A stretch of 64,000 bases of DNA, taken from an uncultured Pelagibacteraceae bacterium. Its GTDB lineage: Bacteria; Pseudomonadota; Alphaproteobacteria; Pelagibacterales; Pelagibacteraceae. The stretch is taken from positions 20,001-84,000 of the forward strand of contig CACNUU010000001.1 in assembly GCA_902623735.1 (NCBI GenBank), read 5' to 3'. A program made the position numbers and the translations under genes. How positions within the stretch are numbered: position 1 is the stretch's first letter; the number at the start of each line of letters is the position of its first letter. Under the pieces are notes generated by a model. It had not been told where the DNA came from and did no database searches. It saw only the letters and a list, made by a program, of their open reading frames with translations. Positions 30,733 through 39,979 of the stretch are shown here, in pieces.

Positions 30733-32449
30733 AGATTTATCAAATCCGGCCTCTAAAGAATTCGAAAAATTATTAAATTCTCAACTTTCTAAAGTTCAAA
30801 TAGATGAAGGAAAAATTATTGAAGGTAAAATAAATAAAATTACTGAAAAGTTTGTGTTTTTGTTTGTTGAAGGATTAAAAAGTGAGCCTGTTTTAGATAT
30901 AAATGAGCTGAAAAGCATGGGCCTAACTGATAAAATTAAAGTTGGTGAAACTATTCCAGTTTTGCTTGAGAAAATAGAAGATAGAAATGGTGAGGTAATA
31001 GTATCTGCCAGCAAGGCGCAAAAGATAAAAGGTTGGGATAAATTAGTTGAGGCTTATGAAAAAAATGAACCTATCATGGGTAAAATAACCTCGAAGTGTA
31101 AAGGTGGATGTATTGTTGAGCATATCGATACTGGTTCACTCATGTTTCTACCAGGTAGCCAAATTTCAGACAAGCCTCTTAAAGACATAAGTCACTTGAT
31201 GAACGAACCCCAAAAGTTTGCCTTGATAAAACTTGATAAAGTTAGGGGTAATGCCTGTGTATCAAGAAGAGAAATTATTTCATCTTTTAAAAAAGAGGAT
31301 AAAGCAAAAATAATAGAAAAATATAAAGTTGGAGACATTATTAAAGGAGCTGAAGTTAAGGGCTACAGCTCATTCGGATGTTTTTTTAATGTAAATAATG
31401 AGCTAGATGTTCTAGTTCACTTACAAGAAATCTCGTATTCTAGAGTAAATCATCCTGATGAATATTTTAATGTTGGGGAAAAACACGATCTTAAAGTTAT
31501 TTCAGTTGATAAAGAGAAACTTCAAGTAGGGTGTTCAGTTAAACAATTATCTCCAGATCCTTTTGAGCATATAGAAAACTACGAATTAAATAAAGTCTAT
31601 AAAGCAAAAGTGGTAAAAATTATGGATTTTGGAGCATTCTGTGAACTTGAGCCCGGACTAACTACCTTGCTTCACTCTAGTGAATTAAGTTGGTCTAAAA
31701 AAAATATATCTGCAAAAAAAATACTTAAAGTTGGAGATGAGATAGATTGCGTGATAACTGAAATTGATAAAGATAAAAGAAGAGTTGCTATATCTCATAG
31801 ATTAACAAAAGAAAATCCATTTAAAATTTTTGAAAAAAATTATCCTGTTGGAACAATTATTGAAGGTGAAGTAGTAAACAAAAACGAATACTCATTATTC
31901 ATAAAAATTGAAAATCTTGAAGTTGATGCTTTTTTGCATTGTAACGATTTAACATATTTAAATAATGGTGAAGAAGAATTAGCCAAATATAGAAAAGGTG
32001 ATAAATTAAAGGTCAAAATTTTAGAAATTAAAACTGAAGATCAAAAAGTTAGGGTGGGTCTAAGACAAACTCAGCCAGACCCTATCGATTGGTTTAAAGA
32101 CAAAAAAATTAATCAAACTATTACAGTTAAAATAGTTTCAACTGATAATAAAGGTTTAGTAGTAAGACCTGAAGGATGTGAAATGGATTTTATTATCAAA
32201 AAATCTCAAATAGCAATCAATGCTGCTGACGCAAGACCTTCAAGATTCACTGGTGGGGAAAGAATAGATTGTGCAATTTCTGAAATTGATTTTGATAAAA
32301 GAAAAATATCCTTAAGTATAAAACTTCTTGAAGAAATAGAAAAGAAAGAAGCTTTAGAAAAATATGGTACTGAAGGATCGGGAAAAAATCTTCCATTTTC
32401 CTCTCTATCTGAAGATTTAAAAAAAAAAGTAAATAAAGACAAAGATTAA
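30719..32449 (+). CDS. rpsA: 30S ribosomal protein S1
   Basis: Repeated S1 domains, FLPGSQI. Confidence 0.95.
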   Translation: MEIYKDLSNPASKEFEKLLNSQLSKVQIDEGKIIEGKINKITEKFVFLFVEGLKSEPVLDINELKSMGLTDKIKVGETIPVLLEKIEDRNGEVIVSASKAQKIKGWDKLVEAYEKNEPIMGKITSKCKGGCIVEHIDTGSLMFLPGSQISDKPLKDISHLMNEPQKFALIKLDKVRGNACVSRREIISSFKKEDKAKIIEKYKVGDIIKGAEVKGYSSFGCFFNVNNELDVLVHLQEISYSRVNHPDEYFNVGEKHDLKVISVDKEKLQVGCSVKQLSPDPFEHIENYELNKVYKAKVVKIMDFGAFCELEPGLTTLLHSSELSWSKKNISAKKILKVGDEIDCVITEIDKDKRRVAISHRLTKENPFKIFEKNYPVGTIIEGEVVNKNEYSLFIKIENLEVDAFLHCNDLTYLNNGEEELAKYRKGDKLKVKILEIKTEDQKVRVGLRQTQPDPIDWFKDKKINQTITVKIVSTDNKGLVVRPEGCEMDFIIKKSQIAINAADARPSRFTGGERIDCAISEIDFDKRKISLSIKLLEEIEKKEALEKYGTEGSGKNLPFSSLSEDLKKKVNKDKD

Positions 32450-32450
32450 A

Positions 32451-32744
32451 TTGGCAGTAGTAAAATCAAAACTTTTAAAACAACTTTCTGAAAACTATCC
32501 AAACTTTTTAAAAAAAGATTTAGAAAAATTTACTAATATTATCTTAAACGAAATAAAAGAAACACTTAAAAGAGGAGAAAGGGTTGAGCTAAGAGGTTTT
32601 GGGGTATTTTCTACTAATACTCAAAAAACTCGAATTTCAAGAAATCCTAAAACTGGGGAAAAAGTAAATACACCAGAAAAAAAAACAATTCACTTTAAAA
32701 TGGCTAAAGAGTTGTTTAAAAAAATAAATAATGAGAAAGAATAA
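32451..32744 (+). CDS. ihfB: Integration host factor beta (HU/IHF family)
   Basis: VELRGFGVFST, RNPKTGEKV; TTG start; downstream of rpsA. Confidence 0.9.
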   Translation: MAVVKSKLLKQLSENYPNFLKKDLEKFTNIILNEIKETLKRGERVELRGFGVFSTNTQKTRISRNPKTGEKVNTPEKKTIHFKMAKELFKKINNEKE

Positions 32745-33405
32745 AATATTTGTCGCTTGTGATAGCACTAATATTCCAAAAATCAGAAATATCATTAACA
32801 AAACCAAAAATTCAAAATTAATTGTTGGATATAAATTTGGTCTAGAATTTTTAAACTCAAAAAAAGGAAGAAATTTTATTTCAAATTTAAAAAAAGAGAT
32901 TATTTTTGCTGATTTAAAGCTCCATGACATTCCGAATACATGTGTTTCTACAATAAAAGCAATTAAAGATTTAAAGATAAATTATTTAACCATGCATATA
33001 AGTTCAGGCTTAAAAGCTTTATCATCTGCAAAAAAAATAACTGGTAGAATTAAATTGATTGGAGTAACAATATTAACCTCATTAGATAATAAAGCATTAA
33101 AAGAAATAGGTTTTAATAAAGATGTCAAAAAACTAGTTTTGCATCAAGCAAAGCTTGCTACAAAGGCTAAATTAGATGCGATCGTTTGTAGTGCACAAGA
33201 AGTCAGTTTGGTAAAAAAAGTATTTAAAAAAGAGATAATTACTCCAGGCATAAGATTTGATTCTAACAAAAACGATCAAAAAAGAACGGTGACACCTAAA
33301 CAAGCATATATTAATGGAAGTGATTGGCTAGTTATTGGAAGGCCAATTACTAAAGGAAACATAAAAAAAAATATAAATACTTTGTTATATCATTTAAATC
33401 AATGA
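32731..33405 (+). CDS. pyrF: Orotidine 5'-phosphate decarboxylase
   Basis: FADLKLHDIPNT, GVTILTS, TPGIRF, GSDWLVIGRPIT. Confidence 0.94.
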   Translation: MRKNKIFVACDSTNIPKIRNIINKTKNSKLIVGYKFGLEFLNSKKGRNFISNLKKEIIFADLKLHDIPNTCVSTIKAIKDLKINYLTMHISSGLKALSSAKKITGRIKLIGVTILTSLDNKALKEIGFNKDVKKLVLHQAKLATKAKLDAIVCSAQEVSLVKKVFKKEIITPGIRFDSNKNDQKRTVTPKQAYINGSDWLVIGRPITKGNIKKNINTLLYHLNQ

Positions 33406-34019
33406 TCAAAGGATTGAAAATATGTGGAGTGTCAGATCCTGTCACTTTGGAATTCATACTAAGTCATCCTTTTCCTCCAAACTATGTTGGCTTTATAACA
33501 AATTATGAGAAAAGCAAAAGGTACGTTGATTATGAAAGACTTAAAGAATTATTAAAAGTAAATAAGAAAAATATAAATTTTGTATCGGTAATGGTAAAAC
33601 CAGATGATTTTTTTTTAGAAAAAATAAAAGATTTAAATTTTGATTATTATCAACTTTACGATGTGAGTCCTGAGCGAACTAAAAAAATTAAGAGAAATAA
33701 AAAAATAAAAACTATTTCAGCTCTTACAATTAACAACGAAGGGGATGTTTCCCAGTATAAAAATTATATTGGTATATCTGAAATTATTTTATTTGATGGT
33801 AAAGGTTATGAAAAATCAATTGGTTTTGACCATAACTTGCTTAAAAACTTACCATCATCATTTGATAAAATGATCGCCGGTGATATAAAATTAGAAGATA
33901 TTCAAAAATTTAAAAATAAAGATTTTATCATTGATATAAGTGGTTCTTTAGAAAATGATGAGGGAAAAAAAGATATTGAAAAAATCAATAATTTATTAAA
34001 TCTAGCCAAAGAATTATGA
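33402..34019 (+). CDS. trpF: Phosphoribosylanthranilate isomerase (divergent)
   Basis: KICGV, VGFI, DISGSLENDEGKKD; upstream of trpB. Confidence 0.8.
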   Translation: MIKGLKICGVSDPVTLEFILSHPFPPNYVGFITNYEKSKRYVDYERLKELLKVNKKNINFVSVMVKPDDFFLEKIKDLNFDYYQLYDVSPERTKKIKRNKKIKTISALTINNEGDVSQYKNYIGISEIILFDGKGYEKSIGFDHNLLKNLPSSFDKMIAGDIKLEDIQKFKNKDFIIDISGSLENDEGKKDIEKINNLLNLAKEL

Positions 34020-35260
34020 AATTAAAAAAAAAAATTCCACTCATTGATCAAGTAGATAAACTAGGCTTTTGGGGTGGAAAATTTGGAGGAAATTTTTGTG
34101 CAGAAACTCTCAAAAAGCCAATAGAAGATTTAGAAATTTTATTTAATCAATTAAAAAGTAATAAAAGTTTTATAAAAGAAAGAGATAAATATTTCAAAGA
34201 TTGGATAGGTGTACCAACTAGATTTATAAAACTTAATAATTTGACAAATCATGTTGGAGGAGCACAAATTTGGTCAAAGGTAGTATCAGATGCAAATGGT
34301 GGAGCTCATAAAATTTACAATGCCACTGTTCATTGTTTGCTTGCAAAGAGATCTGGTAAAAAAACTATAATTGGTGATACTGGAGCAGGGTATGCGGGTA
34401 AAATGTTAAGTATGGCAGCAAAAAAATTTGGATTGAAGTGTAAAATTTTTATGGGTGCTAAAGATATAAAAAGACAACAACCTAATGTAAAAGCTATGAA
34501 AAAAAATGGAGCTGAAATCATTCCTGTTTATTCAGGAAGTCAGACTCTTGTTGATGCTGTTTCTGAGTGTATGAGATATTGGGTTGCAAATTGTGATCAT
34601 GCCCATATGGCAGTTGGATCAACTGTAGGTCCCTCAATATTTGTTCGAATATGTGGATGGAGTACAAGTCAAATTTCTAGAGAACTTAAATCTCAAATTA
34701 TTGATGAATTTGGATCAATGCCAAAAAAAATTAAACTTTATAATTGTGTTGGTGGTGGCTCGTCAAGTTTTGGTTTTTGGAACGAGTTTATGGATTATAA
34801 TAAAAATCAAGTTGAATTTGTTGGTGTTGAGGCTGGCGGTCCTGCCAAAAGTAAAAAACATGCGGCACCTCTCACACATGGATCAAAGATAGGTATACTT
34901 CATGGAGCTGCTCAATACGTTAATCAAAATTCAGATGGGCAAATTGAGGAAACAGAATCTATTTCGGCCGGACTTGACTATCCTGGTGTTTCTCCGCTTC
35001 ACTGTTTTTTGAAAGATGTTAAGAGAGCACGGTATACAGCTGCAAGTGATGAAGATGCTTTAAAGGCTTACAAACTAGTGACTAAGTATGAAAATTTAAA
35101 ACCATCTTTAGAACCAAGTCATGCTTTTTCTGTTGCAATTAAAGAAGCTCGTAAACTTAATAAAGAAACAATCGTAATTGTTAATAGTTGTGGCGATGCT
35201 CATAAAGACCAAGCTATTTTACAAAAACGACTAGGAAAGAAATATGCCAAATTTAATTGA
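34016..35260 (+). CDS. trpB: Tryptophan synthase beta chain (divergent)
   Basis: GGAHKIYNA (PLP Lys), GGGSSSFGFW, SISAGLDYPGVSPLH. Confidence 0.88.
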   Translation: MKLKKKIPLIDQVDKLGFWGGKFGGNFCAETLKKPIEDLEILFNQLKSNKSFIKERDKYFKDWIGVPTRFIKLNNLTNHVGGAQIWSKVVSDANGGAHKIYNATVHCLLAKRSGKKTIIGDTGAGYAGKMLSMAAKKFGLKCKIFMGAKDIKRQQPNVKAMKKNGAEIIPVYSGSQTLVDAVSECMRYWVANCDHAHMAVGSTVGPSIFVRICGWSTSQISRELKSQIIDEFGSMPKKIKLYNCVGGGSSSFGFWNEFMDYNKNQVEFVGVEAGGPAKSKKHAAPLTHGSKIGILHGAAQYVNQNSDGQIEETESISAGLDYPGVSPLHCFLKDVKRARYTAASDEDALKAYKLVTKYENLKPSLEPSHAFSVAIKEARKLNKETIVIVNSCGDAHKDQAILQKRLGKKYAKFN

Positions 35261-36044
35261 TCTTGCCTTTAAAAAAGTAAAGCTAGAAAATAGACCCGCT
35301 CTTTTAACTTACATAGTCGCAGGTGATAATTCCAAAAAAAAATCCTTAGAGATACTTAAATCTATATCTAATTTTGCAGATATTTTAGAGTTAGGTGTGC
35401 CTCACAATGCTCTCGTAGCAGACGGAAATCAAATACAAACAAGCGCTTATAGAGCAATCAAAAATGGAATTAAATTAAAAGATATTTTTCAAATAGTCAA
35501 AGAATTTAAAAAAACTAAAAGTCAGAAACCAATAATACTTATGGGCTATTACAATATGATATTTCAATTTGGAGAAAATAATTTTTTAAAGATGTGTAAA
35601 AAAGTAAGAGTTGATGGTTTAATTTTGGTAGATCTACCCTGGCCTGAAAATAGAAAATTTGCAAATAAATGTAAAAAAAAATCAATACATTTTATTCAAC
35701 TTCTATCACCAACAACTACTAGAGATAGACTTAAAAAAATTATAAGAGACTCTCATTCAATGAATTATTTCATATCAATGCTCTCTACTACGGGTGGTAA
35801 ATTAAAAGTTTCTGCAAAAGAAATTCTGTCTAATTACAATAAAATAAAAAAGATAAATCCTAATAAAAATGTTGTAATTGGATTTGGAATTACTGAAAAA
35901 ACTATTAAATCCCTTAAAAAAGCTGATGGTTTAGTTGTGGGAAGTGCTATTTGTAAAGAAATAACAAGGTCAATTAAAAGAAGACAAAATCTGGTCACAA
36001 ATGTTACTAATGTAGTTAGGAGATTAAAAAATAAAATAAAATGA
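35244..36044 (+). CDS. trpA: Tryptophan synthase alpha chain (divergent loops)
   Basis: LTYIVAGD, ILELGVPHNALVADGNQIQ, VIGFGIT, VVGSAI. Confidence 0.88.
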   Translation: MPNLIDLAFKKVKLENRPALLTYIVAGDNSKKKSLEILKSISNFADILELGVPHNALVADGNQIQTSAYRAIKNGIKLKDIFQIVKEFKKTKSQKPIILMGYYNMIFQFGENNFLKMCKKVRVDGLILVDLPWPENRKFANKCKKKSIHFIQLLSPTTTRDRLKKIIRDSHSMNYFISMLSTTGGKLKVSAKEILSNYNKIKKINPNKNVVIGFGITEKTIKSLKKADGLVVGSAICKEITRSIKRRQNLVTNVTNVVRRLKNKIK

Positions 36045-36973
36045 ATTGGATTACAAAAATTATTAAAGCAGGTGAAAAAATCAAAACTGCTATTCATAAA
36101 AGAGCTACAAAGGAAGATGTGGCTAATAGTGATTGGACGTCGTGTTGTAAGGGACCAATTTTAAAAAAAGATTTAGAAGAAAACTTATGGGTATGTCCAG
36201 ACTGTAATAAACACCATCGAATAAAACCAAGACAAAGATTTGATATTCTCTTCGGAAAAAATAACTATGAAATTTTTAAAACTCCTATTCCAAAAGATGA
36301 CCCTTTGAATTGGACAGATACAAAGTCTTATAAAGATAGATTAAAAGGTGCTAGAAAAAAAACTGGGATGGATTGCGGAATGATGGTTGTCTCAGGCTTA
36401 ATTAATAATGTAAAAGTTACTGCAGTTGCCTCAGACTTTGATTTTTTAGGGGCTTCAATGGCGGCTGCCGAAGGTGAAGCCTTTTTATATGGTGTTCAAC
36501 ACGCAATAGAAAACAAAACTCCTTTTATATGTTTCAGTAGTGGTGGTGGCATGCGTATGATGGAAAGTTTGATTTCATTATCTCAAATGACAAGAACTAC
36601 AATAGCCATTAATGAACTTAAAAAAAATAATCTTCCTTATTTAGTTTGTCTAACAGATCCAACTGCCGGAGGAATCACAGCCTCGTATGCCATGTTAGGT
36701 GATTTACATATTGCGGAATCTGACCATGCCTTAATTGCTTTTGCTGGCGCTCGCGTTATTCAAGGGACTGTGAAGGAAAGTTTACCAGAAAATTTTCAAA
36801 AAAGCTCATACGTTCAAAAAACTGGTTTTGTAGATTTAATTGTTGATAGAAAAGATCTTAAAGAAAAGATTGGAATTTTAATTTCAATTTTATTAAAGAA
36901 AAATCCTGCTATAAGCACTGAAGAAAATGAAACTTCAGAAGATAGTCAATCGCTTACAAAAGCTGCATCCTAA
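36041..36973 (+). CDS. accD: Acetyl-CoA carboxylase carboxyltransferase beta
   Basis: NLWVCPDCNKHHRI, FDFLGASMAAAEGEAF, LTDPTAGGITASYAMLGD. Confidence 0.94.
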   Translation: MNWITKIIKAGEKIKTAIHKRATKEDVANSDWTSCCKGPILKKDLEENLWVCPDCNKHHRIKPRQRFDILFGKNNYEIFKTPIPKDDPLNWTDTKSYKDRLKGARKKTGMDCGMMVVSGLINNVKVTAVASDFDFLGASMAAAEGEAFLYGVQHAIENKTPFICFSSGGGMRMMESLISLSQMTRTTIAINELKKNNLPYLVCLTDPTAGGITASYAMLGDLHIAESDHALIAFAGARVIQGTVKESLPENFQKSSYVQKTGFVDLIVDRKDLKEKIGILISILLKKNPAISTEENETSEDSQSLTKAAS

Positions 36974-38192
36974 GGAAATTGATCTAAGTTTAGATCGTAT
37001 AAAAAACCTTTGTAAAAAACTAGGTAATCCCCAAGATAAGATTAAAGCAATTTCTATAGTAGGTACCAATGGTAAACAATCAACAATAAATGCTCTTTTC
37101 TCAATTCTCAAAGAGTCAAAAATAAAATGTAATGTTTATACCAGTCCTCATATTCAAAGAATTAACGAGAGATTTATTTTCAATAATAAGGAGTTAGAGG
37201 ATGAAAAATTATCACATCTTTTTGAAGAAGTTGAAAAAATTAATGATAATCAACAAATAACATTTTTTGAAATATTAACAGCATGTTATTTCTTTAAAGC
37301 TGCACAATATCCTAATAATATAAATTTAATTGAAGCAGGGCTATTTCATCAATTTGATGCAACTAATATTCTTAAAAACAATTTAGCTAGTATCGTATGC
37401 TCAATAAGTAAAGATCATCTGGATTGGCTCCCAAAAGATCAACAAACAATAGAAAAAATTGTATTTGAAAAAACATCATCTCTTTTAAATTCAAACATAA
37501 TTGTATCTAAACAAAACTCCATGGATACAACTGATTGTATTAAAAAAGTAATTTTAAAGAATTCATCCAAAAAATTATATTTTAATGAAGATTTTAGTTA
37601 TTCAAATGGAGAAAATGGTTTCTTTTATTATGAGGATAAATTTGGGGGTTTAAAACTTCCATTACCAAATATTCTGGGACAATTTCAATTAGAGAACATT
37701 TCAACAGCAGTTGCAACTTTAAGGCAACTAGACTTGAATGTTAAAGATGATGACATTAAAAATGGGATAACAAAAATTAAAAGTGTTGCAAGATTGCAAG
37801 AAATAAAATCTGGAAAACTAAAAGAATTAGTTAAAAATAATCGATTATTGTTAGATGGAAGTCACAACGAAGATGGATCTAGAGTTTTAAACGAATATCT
37901 TCAAACCTTAGATTGTAAAAAACATGTTATTTTAGGAATGATGGCAAATAAAGATCATGAAAAATATATATCTTATTTTAAAGATATTGCCTCTTTAACG
38001 ACAATCGATATACCAAATCAACCGAATTCAATAAGTGGGGAAAAGCTTAAGGAAAAATTTAAGAATATTCCAAATGTTCAGTATAAAAAAAGTATCAAGG
38101 AAGCTATTAAATCAATACCTTTAGAAGAGGATGATTTATTAATAATTACTGGATCTTTGTATTTAAGTGGGGAATTTTTGAATTTAAATTAA
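36927..38192 (+). CDS. folC: Folylpolyglutamate/dihydrofolate synthase
   Basis: LHPKEIDLSLDRIKNL, VGTNGKQSTI, LDGSHNEDG. Confidence 0.9.
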   Translation: MKLQKIVNRLQKLHPKEIDLSLDRIKNLCKKLGNPQDKIKAISIVGTNGKQSTINALFSILKESKIKCNVYTSPHIQRINERFIFNNKELEDEKLSHLFEEVEKINDNQQITFFEILTACYFFKAAQYPNNINLIEAGLFHQFDATNILKNNLASIVCSISKDHLDWLPKDQQTIEKIVFEKTSSLLNSNIIVSKQNSMDTTDCIKKVILKNSSKKLYFNEDFSYSNGENGFFYYEDKFGGLKLPLPNILGQFQLENISTAVATLRQLDLNVKDDDIKNGITKIKSVARLQEIKSGKLKELVKNNRLLLDGSHNEDGSRVLNEYLQTLDCKKHVILGMMANKDHEKYISYFKDIASLTTIDIPNQPNSISGEKLKEKFKNIPNVQYKKSIKEAIKSIPLEEDDLLIITGSLYLSGEFLNLN

Positions 38193-38506
38193 ATATTTTT
38201 TTCGAGAAATTCTTTCATATTACTTTCGGGAACTCCTCCAACTTTTCTGTCTACTTCAACACCCTTTTTATAAATTATAACTGTTGGTACCCCCCTTATT
38301 CCTGCAGCACTTCCAGTGTTTATTCCACCATCTTCAATATCAGCATAATAAAAACCTGCCTTACCTTTATATTCATCAGCTAATTTATCCATTATTGGCT
38401 TAAGAGCTTTACAAGGGCCACACCATGCAGCACTAAATTGAATTACCGAAACGTCTTCATTTTTGATTTTATTATCAAAGTCTTCATCTTTAAAATCTGT
38501 AAGCAT
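38189..38506 (-). CDS. trxA: Thioredoxin
   Basis: AAWCGPCKALKPI. Confidence 0.95.
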   Translation of the reverse strand: MLTDFKDEDFDNKIKNEDVSVIQFSAAWCGPCKALKPIMDKLADEYKGKAGFYYADIEDGGINTGSAAGIRGVPTVIIYKKGVEVDRKVGGVPESNMKEFLEKNI

Positions 38507-38540
38507 AAAACCTTTCTATTAATTTGCTGCTTAAAGTCAA

Positions 38541-39977
38541 CTATGCAATTTCATATTTTTTTTCAATTGACATAATAAATTCATTTATTTCGTCTAATTT
38601 TTTTAATTCTACCTCATCATCTCTATTTGAGGCTTGATCTCTCAAATAATCAATTTCAGTATATGCCATATTAATTGTTTGCCATTTTTCTTTATTCTTA
38701 CTCAATATTCTTCTGGCAATTTCACTTTTGATATTTTTATATAAATCAGGGGGTAAAATTTGTGGGGCTTCTTGATAAATTATTTTTTGTCCAAACCAAC
38801 TGCAACGTTTGTCTTGAAACTTATCTAACATTCTCAATTTATCTTCCCATGATGAACTATGCCATATTTTAAAAAGTGCTGTATCTTTGTTAGGAATAAA
38901 CTTTTCATATAAAGTTTCCTCAGGTAACAAATCTTCTTGGGTTTTAGTTTGTTCTTTTTCCTCTGCAATCTCCCTATTAATAGTTTGAATATTTTTACAA
39001 AATTGCTCATTATTCCTTACAAGAGATGCTCTCTTTTTAATTGTCTCTAAATCTAAATCTGAGTATGGTTTTTGCTTTAAAGCAAATCCTTTATCTAAAA
39101 CTATTGGAGCTTTATTAGTTTTTAAAACTCTTAAAGCCTTCGGACTCATTTTTTTCAAGACATCTCTAAGTTGGTTAATTGGTAAATTCATTAATGGTTC
39201 TGGATCTCTACGACAGTCCCATACGTATCCCCATGAAGCATAAGAGGGGTGAAAACATTGATTGGGATGCAGTGTACAAACTAAATACATCATATTTCTT
39301 CCCTTCACATTTTCAAAAATTGAATATATTCCATCACTTTTTAAAATTGTCTCAACACTTGGTTTTGTTGATGTTTTCAAGAATGTTTGCCAATTTTCTT
39401 TATGCTTATCCTTAATAATTCTTAGAACCTTCAATGAATTTTGAGCATCAACATAGGCTGTGTGGCTAGCTGAAGTATCAAACCCCTGCATTCTAGATAA
39501 TGACTCTAATGCAAGACTTGGATTTCCAGCTTCAGTAAGTTCTGTTTTTAAGGTTTCGGAGTTCAGTGTTTGAGCAGCTCTCGCTATATGTAAACCATCA
39601 TGTTCGCTGTTAGGTGATGAGTGGGTAGCATAAGGATAACGATTACCTTTAAAGAAATTAAAGTGAAACATTCTTCGATCAAAATTTAAATTTGACCAGC
39701 CCATAAACATTGCTGGAGCACATTTAGAGAAAAAATTCTCAACAGCACCTAAAAAATCATAATGTGAATAATTTCCTTTTGTTAACAAATCAATACTAGT
39801 AGAGTTTACAAGCAACGCCTTAGCACTAGGCACCTCACCTTCTGGCATTCGACCCCTGATATTTAATTTTCCTATCTCTTTTAGATTTTTATCAACTACA
39901 ACTGCCCCTACTTCAATTATTGATCCCCAAATAGTACTATTAGTCGTTTCAGTATCGTAAATTACAATTTTATCCAT
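38541..39977 (-). CDS. sbcB: Exodeoxyribonuclease I-like (SbcB, DEDD family)
   Basis: YDTETT, GWSNLNFDRRMFH, HTAYVDAQNS; ExoI C-terminal region. Confidence 0.82.
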   Translation of the reverse strand: MDKIVIYDTETTNSTIWGSIIEVGAVVVDKNLKEIGKLNIRGRMPEGEVPSAKALLVNSTSIDLLTKGNYSHYDFLGAVENFFSKCAPAMFMGWSNLNFDRRMFHFNFFKGNRYPYATHSSPNSEHDGLHIARAAQTLNSETLKTELTEAGNPSLALESLSRMQGFDTSASHTAYVDAQNSLKVLRIIKDKHKENWQTFLKTSTKPSVETILKSDGIYSIFENVKGRNMMYLVCTLHPNQCFHPSYASWGYVWDCRRDPEPLMNLPINQLRDVLKKMSPKALRVLKTNKAPIVLDKGFALKQKPYSDLDLETIKKRASLVRNNEQFCKNIQTINREIAEEKEQTKTQEDLLPEETLYEKFIPNKDTALFKIWHSSSWEDKLRMLDKFQDKRCSWFGQKIIYQEAPQILPPDLYKNIKSEIARRILSKNKEKWQTINMAYTEIDYLRDQASNRDDEVELKKLDEINEFIMSIEKKYEIA

Positions 39978-39979
39978 AC

